The notes under the pieces: generated by a model
Databases searched by the model: none
What the model was told of the DNA's origin: nothing
Seen by the model: the letters and a program-made list of their open reading frames with translations, nothing else
NCBI GenBank assembly: GCA_038230515.1
Contig: JBBRND010000012.1
Span: 53,003 to 117,002, forward strand
Length of the DNA: 64,000 nucleotides
Reading direction: 5' to 3'
Source: JAPLDB01 sp038230515
GTDB taxonomy: Bacteria; Bacteroidota; Bacteroidia; AKYH767-A; 2013-40CM-41-45
Made by a program: the position numbers and the translations under genes
Shown: one piece after another, positions 41,222-51,522 of the stretch
Layout of the letters: each line of letters starts with the position of its first letter
How positions within the stretch are numbered: the stretch's first letter is position 1

Positions 41222-41944
41222 ATGCTGATAAAGAAACTCTCCATTATCATTCCCGTATTCAACGAAGACACCACCGTGTATGAAGTACTGAAAGCGGTAG
41301 CAGCCGTTCAGTTGATTTCAGAAATTGAAAAAGAAATCATTGTAGTGAACGATTGCTCCGTAGATGAAAGCGAAAAAAAAATTCTTGGATTTATTGCTGA
41401 TTTTCCGGATGAAAAAATAAAATACATCAGGCACAATATCAATCATGGTAAAGGCGCATCCGTAAACAGTGCCTTGGCAGAGGTAACCGGCAACTACATC
41501 ATCATTCAGGATGCCGATCTTGAACTTCAACCGGAAGAAGTAAATGTATTATTGAAAGTAGCGATGGAACAAAATGCAGACGTTGTATTCGGCTCGCGCT
41601 TTCTCAACAAAGGCAGAGCGGAGAAACAAAAGAAGCGTCACTATGCAGCCAATATTTTTCTTACAAAATTTTCGAATCTCTTTACAGGATTGTCGCTCAC
41701 TGATATGGGAACGTGTTACAAGCTGATTCGAACTGATGTTCTCAAAAAAATTTCGATAGAAGAAAGACGCTTCGGCATGGACCCCGAACTCACTGCGAAA
41801 ATTGCAAAAGTAAAAGGCATCGTAATCAGGGAAGCGCCCATCTCCTACCGCTACCGGACAGTTAACGAAGGAAAAAAAATCGGTTGGAAAGATGGAATTC
41901 GCTCGGTGTACTGCACGGTGCGCTATTCGCTCACGAAATCCTGA
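41222..41944 (+). CDS. Family 2 glycosyltransferase (dolichyl-phosphate mannosyltransferase-like)
   Basis: A 240-residue GT-A fold enzyme. The start at 41222 (MLIKKLSIIIPVFNEDTTVY) is chosen since it gives the standard N-terminus. Motifs: SIIIPVFNED, KEIIVVNDCSVDES, NHGKGASVNSALAEVTG, the metal-binding DADLELQPEE, VVFGSRF, and DMGTCYKLIRTDVL. It lacks C-terminal membrane helices, so it is the short class of dolichyl- or undecaprenyl-phosphate sugar transferases. Acceptor and sugar are unknown. Confidence 0.88.
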   Translation: MLIKKLSIIIPVFNEDTTVYEVLKAVAAVQLISEIEKEIIVVNDCSVDESEKKILGFIADFPDEKIKYIRHNINHGKGASVNSALAEVTGNYIIIQDADLELQPEEVNVLLKVAMEQNADVVFGSRFLNKGRAEKQKKRHYAANIFLTKFSNLFTGLSLTDMGTCYKLIRTDVLKKISIEERRFGMDPELTAKIAKVKGIVIREAPISYRYRTVNEGKKIGWKDGIRSVYCTVRYSLTKS

Positions 41945-42032
41945 AACTTCTTGTATCAAAAATTTTCTTTTCTGTTTAGAAATGAATCAATCCTAGCTCT
42001 TCAAATCATTATCTCTATCTTTCCGCTCTCGT

Positions 42033-43805
42033 ATGATTGCTGAACAAACATTAACGGAAAAACGCTGGGCGGTTAAAGAACAAGGAGATACTTCCATCGT
42101 GCAGGAACTGATGAAGTCACTGAACATTGGCAGCACGCTTGCTGCGTTGCTCGTGAATCGCGGAATTACTTCTTATGAAGAAGCAAAAAAATTTTTCCGT
42201 CCAGATATAAACGACCTGCACGATCCGTTCCTGATGAAGGACATGGACAAAGCCATTGACAGGATTGACAAAGCAATTTCTTCAGGAGAAAAAATTCTTG
42301 TTTACGGTGATTACGATGTGGACGGAACCACTGCCGTTGCCCTCGTCTATTCTTTCCTGAAAACAAAGTACGACAAGCTTGATTTTTATCTGCCCGACCG
42401 CTACAAAGAAGGTTACGGAGTTTCGTTTGCGGGCATTGATTACGCACAGGCAAACAACATCACGCTCATCATCGCACTCGACTGTGGAATAAAAGCCGTT
42501 GACAAAGTTGTCTATGCGAACCAGCGCAACATTGATTTTATCATCTGCGATCATCACCGCCCCGGAGATCAGTTGCCCGCTGCTGTTGCAGTGCTCGATC
42601 CGAAGCGAGACGATTGCAGCTATCCGTTTAAAGAACTCAGCGGCTGCGGCATCGGCTTCAAACTGGTGCAGGCATATTCTCAAAAACACAACATCCCTTT
42701 TTTATCGCTCGAAAAATATTTAGACCTCGTTGCAGTAAGTACCGCTGCCGATATTGTTCCCATCACCGGAGAGAACCGCATCCTTGTTTACTTCGGCTTG
42801 AAACGCCTCAACGAAAAACCCCGGCATGGATTTGAAGCCATACTGAAAACAAACAACACGCAGAAAAAACAATTTGTAAATGCAACTACGGGTGAAATTA
42901 CGGAGAAGTATAACCTCGATGTAAGCAATCTTGTTTTCATCATCGGTCCGCGCATAAATGCTGCCGGAAGAATTTACGATGCCCGCCATGCTGTTGATTT
43001 GCTCATCTCAGAAACCCACACTGGTGCCGGTGAAGGCAGCACACTCATCAACAAGCACAATGACGAACGCAGGGAGCTTGATTTGAAAATTACCGACCAC
43101 GCGCTTGATATTATCCGGGAAGACCCGCAGCACATCAAACGCAAAACCACGGTGCTCTTTCATCCTGAATGGCACAAAGGTGTAATCGGTATTGTTGCAT
43201 CCCGGCTAACTGAAAAATATTACCGCCCCACAGTTATTCTTACTGAAAGCAACGGCATGGCAACCGGCTCTGCGCGTTCAGTAAAAGATTTTGATATCTA
43301 CAATGCCATTGAAGCATGCAGCGATCTGCTTGAACAGTTTGGCGGGCACATGTATGCGGCAGGACTTACCATGAAGTTAGAGAACATCGAAAAGTTCAGG
43401 GAGCGTTTTGAAGAAGTGGTGTGTACAACCATAGAAGAACGCATGCTTACGCAGGAAGTGGATATAGATGCAGAGATAAACCTGAACGAGATTACTCCCA
43501 ATTTCTTCAACGTGCTGCGGCAGTTTTCTCCGTTCGGTCCGGGCAATATGAATCCGGTTTTTATTACCGAAGGCGTGCGCGATACAGGCATGACCCGCAT
43601 AGTTGGCAACAACCACCTAAAACTCAACATCGGGCAGGACGACAATACCCGCTATGGTATGGACGGCATCGCTTTCCAGATGGGGCAATACCTGCCCTTC
43701 ATCAAGCGCAAAATACCTTTCGATATTTGCTACACACTGGAAGAAAATACCTTCAACGGAAAAACTTCCATACAGATTAATGTAAAAGATATTAAGGTAA
43801 GGTAA
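42033..43805 (+). CDS. recJ: Single-stranded-DNA-specific exonuclease RecJ
   Basis: 5'-3' exonuclease used in recombination and mismatch repair, DHH superfamily, 590 residues. Motifs in order: ILVYGDYDVDGTTAVAL (DxDxD-type metal site, near residue 90), FIICDHHRPG (the DHH motif, near 172), SGCGIGFKLVQAY, DLVAVSTAADIVPI, and the DHHA1 part with VIGIVASRLTEKYYRPTVIL and GSARSVKDFDIYNAIE, followed by the OB-fold tail. All catalytic Asp/His are present. A TATCTTTC -7 box lies about ten bases before the ATG. Confidence 0.95.
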   Translation: MIAEQTLTEKRWAVKEQGDTSIVQELMKSLNIGSTLAALLVNRGITSYEEAKKFFRPDINDLHDPFLMKDMDKAIDRIDKAISSGEKILVYGDYDVDGTTAVALVYSFLKTKYDKLDFYLPDRYKEGYGVSFAGIDYAQANNITLIIALDCGIKAVDKVVYANQRNIDFIICDHHRPGDQLPAAVAVLDPKRDDCSYPFKELSGCGIGFKLVQAYSQKHNIPFLSLEKYLDLVAVSTAADIVPITGENRILVYFGLKRLNEKPRHGFEAILKTNNTQKKQFVNATTGEITEKYNLDVSNLVFIIGPRINAAGRIYDARHAVDLLISETHTGAGEGSTLINKHNDERRELDLKITDHALDIIREDPQHIKRKTTVLFHPEWHKGVIGIVASRLTEKYYRPTVILTESNGMATGSARSVKDFDIYNAIEACSDLLEQFGGHMYAAGLTMKLENIEKFRERFEEVVCTTIEERMLTQEVDIDAEINLNEITPNFFNVLRQFSPFGPGNMNPVFITEGVRDTGMTRIVGNNHLKLNIGQDDNTRYGMDGIAFQMGQYLPFIKRKIPFDICYTLEENTFNGKTSIQINVKDIKVR

Positions 43806-43900
43806 ATGATTGAACGCTAATCTAAATGGTCTTTAAAATTTTTTATACTTCCTAAAATCAGAGTATATCATGACAATCATAAAAATCAGCGTTCTGATTC

Positions 43901-46381
43901 TCACGCCTTCCTTTTAAAATAAGAATAGTCGAGGTAATAAAGCACCTTTAGCGAAACGCTGTTTGTTTGCGGTGAGCTAAGGGTGGTAGTCAGGTCTTTT
44001 TTATAACCCGAACCAAATTCAAGCGGCTCAACAGGATATGGGTCTCGGTAAATTTCATTCTTGTAAGTTAAAATGAAGGAGCTGCCCGGGGCAAACTGCC
44101 AGGAATAACTTACATCCACATTAAAAAAATTTGTGTTGAAGTTGTAGTTGTCAGCGTATGCATTATTCGCAGTGAGGGTTCCATCTTCATTCAGCACAAA
44201 AAACTTTGAGTATTGCCCCCCCGACCAGTAATGCCTCGCAGTAATGCTGAGCGCCATGTCGTTCTTAAAAAGATAACGGGTAGTCAACGTGTTCTCCACC
44301 GTCTTAATGTTTCGCTGCCCGAAAATGATGGTATCAGAAATGTTATTTACAAAACCGCGATCATTATTAAACTTATCCCAATATACACTCAGCTTTAAGT
44401 TCCACTTATCGCTGAAACGGATAATGGGTGTAATGTAATACCCATAAGAAATATACCCAATCTCATCAGCGCCCGAAGAGCGTGCGCCAAAATCAAAAGC
44501 AATTGGTTTGTTGTAATTGGTAGAAACATTAACTGAGGTATAAGAATTTATCACAGGCGCTAAATAAAATCGTCCTTCCGTACGCGGCTCGTAGTAGTCG
44601 CGGGTTTTCACAGGGTTCGTACCCACGGTAGTGTTCAACGAATAATTATTGTTGAACAATAGAAACTCCCACACGCTCATGTCAAGCGAAGTAAGCGCCC
44701 CATTACTGAATCGTCCGCCACGAGTAAAATTAAATCCTGCCTGTGCGTATTTAAATATTTTCCAGAACGGATTGTTCGCATTGAAGTAAGCATACGCCTG
44801 GTCGTTCGTGAAATCGTGTACATTCAGTCTTCCCAGATCGTTCCTGTCATAATTCTTATCGCCCCATTCATGAGTAGCCCCATAATTCCACAAACCTTTT
44901 ACTTTATCAATAGATAAGCTCACCTGGGTTCCGTTTCTTATATCTTTTTGCATCGCACCGTTTTCATCATACTTATGATCATAAATCTGGCTCAATGAAT
45001 AACGACCTGTAAACCGGAAAAAGTGATTCTTCATTTCATAAGCGCCCTGCCCCACGGTAACATTAGCATCGCGTGCGCTCCCATTGCGCATTACGTTTGT
45101 GTTTACTAAAAACACATCGCTGTTATGAGGAAGATTCTGATCGAGCACAAGTATATTGAAGTTAGTAAGCGGCTCGGTTAATATTTTCCGCGTGTTTCCA
45201 TTTGCATCTTTTATCACGGCATACATATCGGCAGTAACTGCATTGAACAAACCAACGCCCAATCCCTTATCCGTTCTACCCGAAACTTTCACACCATTCA
45301 GCAACCGCACCTTGTCTGGATTTTCTACGATAACATCCCCTTCATTCAGTGAGTCAGGCACTGAGTAAAATAAAGAAGGTGTTTTGCCTATGCGTCTCGA
45401 ATAAAAAAGATTTCCTTTTGCGAAAAGCTCCACTCCCTCTTTAAAGAACGGACGCTTTTCGTCAAAGACCGTTTCGAAAGCAGATAAATTTTTTACCAGC
45501 TTATCACTCTGCACCTGGCTGAAATCAGGGAGCAACGTCATGTCCAATGTAAAGCGGTCATCAATGCCATATTTCAGATCAGCACCAAAAGAATAGGAAG
45601 TAGAATTTTTGTAAACGATATTATTGTTCACATCCGCCTCAGGACTCTTCTCTCCATACAACGATAAGTAAGGAGTAAGCGACAACCTCAAAGGTGCTTC
45701 AATGTTGCTGATTCCGTTCAGTGTTCCCCAATATAAAATCCGGTTCTGCGCGCTCTTCGGAGTTAGCGTCCATTGGTCATACTCGCGGTTTCTGCGGATA
45801 ACTCGCGCAAGCTGAAATCCCCACGCTTGCACTTCACGTTTCGGAAACCGCAATGCACTGTAAGGTATGCGCATCTCCACACTCCATCCGTCTTTACCTA
45901 AATGGGTGGCACTCTCCCACACCGCATCATAAGTTGGGTCGCTATCCTTCAAGTCCGATTGTACATTGCTTGCACTCACATCAAACACGTATCCATCCTG
46001 CCGAAGGTTGTAGGTATCAATTGCAAAGCGAAAACGATCGGCATTCAGGTTCTCCCCCTCATCGCGCAAGCCAAGCTCATGCAGAATACTGTCCGGAGAA
46101 GAGTCGTACATCATTGCACATACATATACAGCCGTGTTGTCGTAAGTAACGCGCACTTCTGTTTTTTGTGTAACTGGATTTCCTTCTGTGGGATCGAGCT
46201 GCACAAAATTATTAGCGACAGGAATTTTTTTCCAGCCCTCATCATCCAAGATGCCGTCAATCTTTATTGCACCCACAAGCCGCGAAGTGGAATATGTTTT
46301 CGGAACTACATCAGGTCGTGCTGATGCAATGCCGATCGTGAGAGGAAATAAAAAGTAGAGAAGTATTGTTGCCTTTATCAT
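43901..46381 (-). CDS. DUF5916 outer-membrane protein with CBM9-like N-terminal domain
   Basis: An 826-residue surface protein. Signal peptide MIKATILLYFLFPLTIGIASA, then a CBM9-like beta-sandwich (about residues 35-230): LVGAIKIDGILDDEGWKKI, VRVTYDNTAVYVCAMMYD, DGWSVEMRIPYSALRF. The rest is the DUF5916 part, a likely outer-membrane barrel with alternating aromatic strands and the family segment FSQVQSDKLVKNLSAFETVFDEKRPFFKEG. Members are common in Bacteroidota and their function is not known; binding or transport of a carbohydrate or peptide is only suggested by the domains. It ends at a terminal aromatic-rich strand and the - strand gene has its own upstream region. Confidence 0.85.
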   Translation of the reverse strand: MIKATILLYFLFPLTIGIASARPDVVPKTYSTSRLVGAIKIDGILDDEGWKKIPVANNFVQLDPTEGNPVTQKTEVRVTYDNTAVYVCAMMYDSSPDSILHELGLRDEGENLNADRFRFAIDTYNLRQDGYVFDVSASNVQSDLKDSDPTYDAVWESATHLGKDGWSVEMRIPYSALRFPKREVQAWGFQLARVIRRNREYDQWTLTPKSAQNRILYWGTLNGISNIEAPLRLSLTPYLSLYGEKSPEADVNNNIVYKNSTSYSFGADLKYGIDDRFTLDMTLLPDFSQVQSDKLVKNLSAFETVFDEKRPFFKEGVELFAKGNLFYSRRIGKTPSLFYSVPDSLNEGDVIVENPDKVRLLNGVKVSGRTDKGLGVGLFNAVTADMYAVIKDANGNTRKILTEPLTNFNILVLDQNLPHNSDVFLVNTNVMRNGSARDANVTVGQGAYEMKNHFFRFTGRYSLSQIYDHKYDENGAMQKDIRNGTQVSLSIDKVKGLWNYGATHEWGDKNYDRNDLGRLNVHDFTNDQAYAYFNANNPFWKIFKYAQAGFNFTRGGRFSNGALTSLDMSVWEFLLFNNNYSLNTTVGTNPVKTRDYYEPRTEGRFYLAPVINSYTSVNVSTNYNKPIAFDFGARSSGADEIGYISYGYYITPIIRFSDKWNLKLSVYWDKFNNDRGFVNNISDTIIFGQRNIKTVENTLTTRYLFKNDMALSITARHYWSGGQYSKFFVLNEDGTLTANNAYADNYNFNTNFFNVDVSYSWQFAPGSSFILTYKNEIYRDPYPVEPLEFGSGYKKDLTTTLSSPQTNSVSLKVLYYLDYSYFKRKA

Positions 46382-46918
46382 AACGTGCTACGTTTTTTTC
46401 AGCATTGAAAAGTACAGCCCCATTACTTAGCCCGAAGTTAATACACGGTTAATGTGAGTTAAAGTTTTAAACGGAATAATTCAGAAAATATTTTGCTTCG
46501 AATCTGTCTCCCGTCTAATCGCCTGACCGCTGGAACTATGTCTCACACAAACGCGAGCATTTCAGGGTTTTCGTTGCCCGGTTATAAGAAACCCAGAAAA
46601 GGATTCACCTATAATTCAAAGGAAAAAATTTGCAATCAATAGTTCCTCAGTAACTTCTGGATTCTTATTTGTGGTCACCTTTTTTGCTTTTAAGCACATC
46701 TCTATTCTATCTTATTTTAAAAGCAATTAACTATTCGTTTCTTGTGTAATCGGTTTATGCACATTACCTTTATTTATTGAATAAAGAATTAGAATCGGTT
46801 TCATACTCTGAAAACCATATTTGTACAACATCAAAAATTTTGTCTTCAGTTAAGAACGCGTTCGCTCAACCTTAAATTTTAAACAATAAACCTCAAACTC
46901 TTTTCTTTTAAAGTACCC
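46382..46918. other. Intergenic region between divergent genes, no gene seen
   Basis: About 540 bases separating the DUF5916 gene (leftward) from the gene at 46919 (rightward). I see no ORF, hairpin or RNA gene. Promoters for both are expected; a catatttg word near 46825, followed by gtacaac, is the best -7-like match for the rightward gene. Confidence 0.5.
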
Positions 46919-48463
46919 ATGTCTAAAACTCCTTCCGATTCGTTATTCCGGCTGATACGTAAGATGAGTAAGAGTGAGAAGCGGAACTTTAAGCTTTTCG
47001 CAAGCCGCCATTCAGTCGAGGAGAATAATTATCTGAAGCTGTTTGATGCAGTGGAAAGGCAGCGAAGTTACGATGAAACAGCGCTGTTGAAGAAGTTCAG
47101 CAAGGAGCCATTCACGAACCGATTTCCAATTACGAAGAAGAGGCTGTACGAAATTGTGCTGCGTTCACTGGACGCTTTTCATTCGCACAGCTCGACTGAT
47201 GCGCAACTGAAACGCGAATTACATTTTGCGGAAATACTTTACAAGAAATCTCTGTACAATCAGTGTGCAAAAATTCTTCACTCGGCAAAACACACAGCTT
47301 TGAAGCACGAGAAACATTCATCGCTTGCAGAGATTCATCATTGGGAGAAAAAGTTGATTGAGAAAGATAATTACCTCGGGCATAACGAGGATTCAATAAA
47401 CCGTATGCTGCATGAGGATGCACTGGTGGCCGACCGCATGAAAGATTTTAATGAATACTGGAATATAAAGAGCCGCCTGTTTATTCTGTTGAATAAACAA
47501 GGCAAGGTTCGCAACCCGAGAGAGCTGAACAGTTTTAAAAAAATTATTGATAACACCCTGCTTCGGAATGAAGGCAAAGCGCAGAGCCATGAGGCGAAGT
47601 ATCTGTTCAATCATATTTACAGCGCATATCATTTTGGCACGGGCGATTACAAAAGCAGCTACCGGTTTCTGAAACGCAATGTGGAGTTGATTGAGGCGAA
47701 CCCTTCCGCATTTAAAGAGGAACCGAATATTTATTTTTCTGTCCTTACAAATTTGATTTACGTGAGCACGAGTTTGAAAAAATACAATGAAGTGTTTGAA
47801 TTGATGAAAAAACTGAAAGCAGTTCCTGAAACATTGGACACTTCGCGCAACGAGGATCTGGAAATAAAACTTTTCTCGAGTGCGTACAGTATTGAGATTA
47901 CACTTTATAATACGTTGGGTGAGTTTGAAAAATCTATTGCACTCGTTGGCGCGATTGAGAAAGGTCTTGAACGGTTCGGTGAAAAAATAAACCGGCTGCG
48001 TAAGGCATATTTCTTTTTCAACATTGCAGTGGCGTATTTCGGTGCAGGAAAATTTTCGCAGGCGCTGCGCTGGACGAACCGCCTCTTTAGCGAACCAAAT
48101 ATTGATGAGAATCAGGATATTTATTGTTTCGCGCGGATACTGAATCTCATTATTCACATCGAGCTGAAGAATGACGATGTGGTGCCGTACATTCTTACAT
48201 CAACACATCGCTATCTAAAAACACGGAGCCGTGTGTATAAATTTGAAACGGTGTTTCTGGAATTCACTGACCAATTGATGAAAGAGAATAAAAAGAATGA
48301 TGTAATAAATGTGTATCGTAAACTGCTGATGAGTCTCGAAAAACTTACAAAGGATCCTTTTGAGAAAACGGTGTTTGAGTATTTTGATTTTAAAACGTGG
48401 TGCAGAAGTAAAATCAACGAAGTTCCTTTCAGAGAGATTCTCGAAGTAAAAGTACGTTCATGA
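46919..48463 (+). CDS. Helical-repeat (TPR-like) hypothetical protein
   Basis: A 514-residue cytoplasmic protein with no signal peptide. It opens MSKTPSDSLFRLIRKMSKSEKRNFKLFASRH, a start I recognise from a widespread Bacteroidota family of unknown function, and continues as helical repeats (for example IFNIAVAYFGAGKFSQALRW-like segments) typical of TPR proteins. The protein is basic at the N-terminus. No enzymatic motif. A role in regulation or protein interaction is inferred from the repeats only. Confidence 0.75.
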   Translation: MSKTPSDSLFRLIRKMSKSEKRNFKLFASRHSVEENNYLKLFDAVERQRSYDETALLKKFSKEPFTNRFPITKKRLYEIVLRSLDAFHSHSSTDAQLKRELHFAEILYKKSLYNQCAKILHSAKHTALKHEKHSSLAEIHHWEKKLIEKDNYLGHNEDSINRMLHEDALVADRMKDFNEYWNIKSRLFILLNKQGKVRNPRELNSFKKIIDNTLLRNEGKAQSHEAKYLFNHIYSAYHFGTGDYKSSYRFLKRNVELIEANPSAFKEEPNIYFSVLTNLIYVSTSLKKYNEVFELMKKLKAVPETLDTSRNEDLEIKLFSSAYSIEITLYNTLGEFEKSIALVGAIEKGLERFGEKINRLRKAYFFFNIAVAYFGAGKFSQALRWTNRLFSEPNIDENQDIYCFARILNLIIHIELKNDDVVPYILTSTHRYLKTRSRVYKFETVFLEFTDQLMKENKKNDVINVYRKLLMSLEKLTKDPFEKTVFEYFDFKTWCRSKINEVPFREILEVKVRS

Positions 48464-48472
48464 AATAAAATG

Positions 48473-49522
48473 CTACTTACGATTTAGCAGCGCGTCCCAT
48501 CCCTGTGCAGTCATCTTTACAATGTTTCCTGATTTATCAACGAGATTTACTCCCGAGTCTCTATCGGTGATGTGTCCAATGATGGAGACATCAACATGCT
48601 CGCGGATTTTTTCATAATCACTTTGCGAAATAGTAAACAGCAATTCGTAATCCTCACCTCCGCTCAATGCACACACAGTTGGATCGAGACCGAACTCGCG
48701 TGCGCGCTCATACGTTTGCGGATCAATCGGAATTTTGTCTTCGTAAATGTCGCAACCTGCATTTGACTCTTTGCAGATGTGAAGAATCTCCGAACTCAAT
48801 CCATCAGAAATATCAATCATTGAAGTGGGCTTCACTCCAAGTTCTTTCAACTTCTCAATAATTTCTTTTTGTGCTTCGGGTTTGAGTTGGCGCTCAAGAA
48901 TGTAATCGTTGCCCGCAAGATCAGGTTGAATGTTTGGATTCTCCAAAAATATTTTTTTCTCTCGCTCCAATATTTGCAAGCCGAGATATGATCCGCCAAG
49001 ATCGCCCGTTACACAAACGAGATCGTGCATTTGTGCACCGTTGCGATAAACAATGTCTTCTTTCTTTGCCTTACCAATACTTGTAATGGACAATATCAAA
49101 CCCGCTCTCGAAGAAGTAGTATCGCCACCAACTAAATCAACTCCATATTTTTTGCAAGCAAGTAACATTCCTTCGTAAAGTTCTTCAATGGCTTCGAGCG
49201 AAAAACGATTTGACAATGCAATGGAAACCAAAATCTGTTTTGGAGTTGCATTCATTGCATAAATGTCAGAGAGGTTAACGCAAACTGCCTTGTAACCCAG
49301 ATGCCGCAGCGGATGAAAAGTAAGATCGAAGTGAACACCTTCGAGCAACATGTCTGTAGAAATGACTGTTTGATGATCTGAAAAATCAATTACGGCCGCA
49401 TCATCACCAATACCTTTTACTGATTCCGAATTTGATAGCTCAACCGATTTGGCAATGTGTTCGATCAAACCAAATTCACCGATGACGCTTAACTCCGTTC
49501 TTCCCTGTTTGTCTTCAAGCAT
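48473..49522 (-). CDS. thiL: Thiamine-monophosphate kinase
   Basis: Makes thiamine pyrophosphate from thiamine monophosphate and ATP. 349 residues with the family sequence: ELSVIGEFGLIEHI, VKGIGDDAAVID, VISTDMLLEGVHFDLTFHPLRHLGYKA, VNLSDIYAMNATPKQILVSIAL, VDLVGGDTTSS, MIDISDGLSSEILHI and ALSGGEDYELLFT. The Asp-rich metal sites (GDD, STDM, GGDTT, DISDG) are all intact. Converges on the helical-repeat gene and diverges from the SUF operon. Confidence 0.95.
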   Translation of the reverse strand: MLEDKQGRTELSVIGEFGLIEHIAKSVELSNSESVKGIGDDAAVIDFSDHQTVISTDMLLEGVHFDLTFHPLRHLGYKAVCVNLSDIYAMNATPKQILVSIALSNRFSLEAIEELYEGMLLACKKYGVDLVGGDTTSSRAGLILSITSIGKAKKEDIVYRNGAQMHDLVCVTGDLGGSYLGLQILEREKKIFLENPNIQPDLAGNDYILERQLKPEAQKEIIEKLKELGVKPTSMIDISDGLSSEILHICKESNAGCDIYEDKIPIDPQTYERAREFGLDPTVCALSGGEDYELLFTISQSDYEKIREHVDVSIIGHITDRDSGVNLVDKSGNIVKMTAQGWDALLNRK

Positions 49523-49605
49523 AACTTCAAAAAATTTTGTTGCAAATGTAAAGCAAACTTTTGCGGTAGCTAATCGTTGTTAAAGGCGGAGTATTGCAAG
49601 TATTA

Positions 49606-49637
49606 TTTGTAACGCTCCCTCTCAAATTGTATCTTTG
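49606..49637 (+). promoter_or_regulatory. Promoter of the SUF operon
   Basis: TTTG (49606-49609), 20 bases, then TATCTTTG (49630-49637): an exact match to the Bacteroidota vegetative promoter. It lies 27 bases before the ATG of the first SUF gene. No iron-sulfur regulator site is recognised. Confidence 0.8.
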
Positions 49638-49663
49638 CAGAATAATATAAAGAAGTAACATAA

Positions 49664-49990
49664 ATGATCACTGTAACCGAAAGAGCGAAAGACAAAGCGC
49701 TGAACCTTATGCGGGAAGAGCATAAGCCACAGGATGCATTTATCCGCGTTGGGGTTGATGGCGGTGGTTGTTCAGGGTTGACTTACAAACTTGAATTCGA
49801 CAATCAGGTAAAGCCTGATGATAAAATATTTGAAGATAAAGGAATGAAGATAGTGTGCGACAAGAAAAGTTTTCTTTATCTGATCGGCACCGAACTCGAC
49901 TTTACCGACGGATTGAACGGAAAAGGATTTCAGTTCAACAATCCGAATGCCTCGCGCACATGCGGATGCGGGGAGAGTTTTTCGGTGTAA
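49664..49990 (+). CDS. sufA: Iron-sulfur cluster carrier, SufA/IscA family
   Basis: A 108-residue A-type carrier that receives clusters from the SufBCD scaffold and hands them to target proteins. The three conserved cysteines are present: one in VDGGGCSGLTY and two in RTCGCGESF near the C-terminus. First gene of the SUF operon, with the promoter just upstream and sufB 45 bases downstream. Whether it is better called sufA, iscA or erpA cannot be told from sequence; the operon favours sufA. Confidence 0.9.
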   Translation: MITVTERAKDKALNLMREEHKPQDAFIRVGVDGGGCSGLTYKLEFDNQVKPDDKIFEDKGMKIVCDKKSFLYLIGTELDFTDGLNGKGFQFNNPNASRTCGCGESFSV

Positions 49991-50034
49991 ATTTTTTTTG
50001 CCCAAACAAAACTTTAGAAGTATTCTAAATAAGA

Positions 50035-51483
50035 ATGTCGGAAGATTTGAAAATATTAGACGAGTTAACGCAGAGCGAATACAAATGGGGCTTTGTGAGC
50101 GACATTGAGAGCGACAATGCTCCGATGGGCTTAAGCGAGGACATCGTGCGTTTCATTTCTGCAAAGAAGAATGAGCCGCTGTGGATGCTCGACTGGCGGC
50201 TGAAAGCTTTTCGACATTGGGTGAGTTTGAAACAGCAAGAACCAACCTGGGCGAACATTCATCATCCCGAAATTGATTTTCAAAACATCATTTACTATTC
50301 CGCACCGAAAGCAAAACCACAACTGGCTTCTTTGGATGAATTGGATCCCGAAATAAAAGCAACGTTTGATAAACTCGGGATCTCTCTCGAAGAACAAAAG
50401 CGTTTATCGGGAGTTGCCGTGGATGCAGTGATTGACAGCGTGAGCGTGAAAACAACTTTTCGTGGAGAGTTAAAAAAAATTGGAATTATTTTTTGCTCGT
50501 TCAGCGAGGCCGTTCAATACCATCCTGATTTGATAAAAAAATATTTAGGGAGCGTAGTTCCGATGACGGACAATTTTTATGCAGCATTGAACAGTGCGGT
50601 CTTCAGTGATGGTTCGTTCTGTTACATTCCGAAAGGAGTTCGTTGTCCGATGGAACTTTCAACTTATTTCAGAATAAATTCCGCAGGTACTGGTCAGTTT
50701 GAAAGAACATTAATCATTGCTGATGAAGGCGCGTTTGTAAGTTATCTTGAAGGATGCACAGCACCGATGCGTGACGAGAATCAATTGCATGCTGCAGTGG
50801 TTGAAATTTATTCTCACAAAGATGCACAGGTAAAATATTCAACTGTGCAGAATTGGTATCCAGGAGATAAGAATGGTAAAGGCGGTATTTACAATTTCGT
50901 TACCAAGCGGGGACTTGCTCTTGAAAATGCAAAGATCAGTTGGACACAGGTTGAAACAGGAAGTGCGATCACATGGAAATATCCAAGTGTAATTTTAAAA
51001 GGAGACAATTCGATAGGCGAATTTTACTCTGTTGCTGTAACAAACAACATGCAGCAGGCAGATACGGGAACCAAGATGATTCATCTAGGAAAAAATACTC
51101 GTAGTACGATTGTATCAAAAGGAATAAGCGGAGGAAAGAGCAGCAACAGTTACCGCGGGCTTGTGAAGATTAATAAGAACGCTGACAACGCTCGCAATTA
51201 TTCTCAATGCGATTCATTATTGCTCGGAGATAAATGCGGTGCGCATACATTTCCTTATCTCGAAGTACATAACAAAACGGCAATGGTTGAACACGAAGCC
51301 ACTACCAGTAAGGTTGGAGAAGATCAGATTTTCTATTGCAACCAGAGAGGAATTTCTTCTGAAGATGCAGTGGGGCTTATCGTAAATGGTTTTTGTAAAG
51401 AAGTATTTAATGAGTTGCCAATGGAGTTTGCTGTCGAAGCGCAGAAGTTGTTGGCGATAAGTTTAGAAGGAAGCGTTGGTTGA
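50035..51483 (+). CDS. sufB: Fe-S cluster assembly protein SufB
   Basis: Scaffold subunit of the SufBCD complex, 482 residues. Typical blocks are SEYKWGFVSDIESDNAPMGLSEDIV, EPLWMLDWRLKAFRHW, VPMTDNFYAALNSAVFSDGSF, FERTLIIADEGAFVSYLEGCTAPMRDENQLHAA, and the C-terminal MVEHEATTSKVGEDQIFYCNQRGIS. The cluster-ligand Cys in EGCTAP and the Glu/His in EHEATTSK are present. Part of sufABCD. Confidence 0.96.
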   Translation: MSEDLKILDELTQSEYKWGFVSDIESDNAPMGLSEDIVRFISAKKNEPLWMLDWRLKAFRHWVSLKQQEPTWANIHHPEIDFQNIIYYSAPKAKPQLASLDELDPEIKATFDKLGISLEEQKRLSGVAVDAVIDSVSVKTTFRGELKKIGIIFCSFSEAVQYHPDLIKKYLGSVVPMTDNFYAALNSAVFSDGSFCYIPKGVRCPMELSTYFRINSAGTGQFERTLIIADEGAFVSYLEGCTAPMRDENQLHAAVVEIYSHKDAQVKYSTVQNWYPGDKNGKGGIYNFVTKRGLALENAKISWTQVETGSAITWKYPSVILKGDNSIGEFYSVAVTNNMQQADTGTKMIHLGKNTRSTIVSKGISGGKSSNSYRGLVKINKNADNARNYSQCDSLLLGDKCGAHTFPYLEVHNKTAMVEHEATTSKVGEDQIFYCNQRGISSEDAVGLIVNGFCKEVFNELPMEFAVEAQKLLAISLEGSVG

Positions 51484-51522
51484 TCATCGAATACGAATCA
51501 TTACGAACATACGCATAGAAAA

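Noticed and set aside
47393..48157. Long minus-strand frame opposite the helical-repeat gene at 46919
   Set aside because: Sense strand has a recognisable family N-terminus and normal composition; the antisense product is Ile/Phe/Gln-rich without motif.
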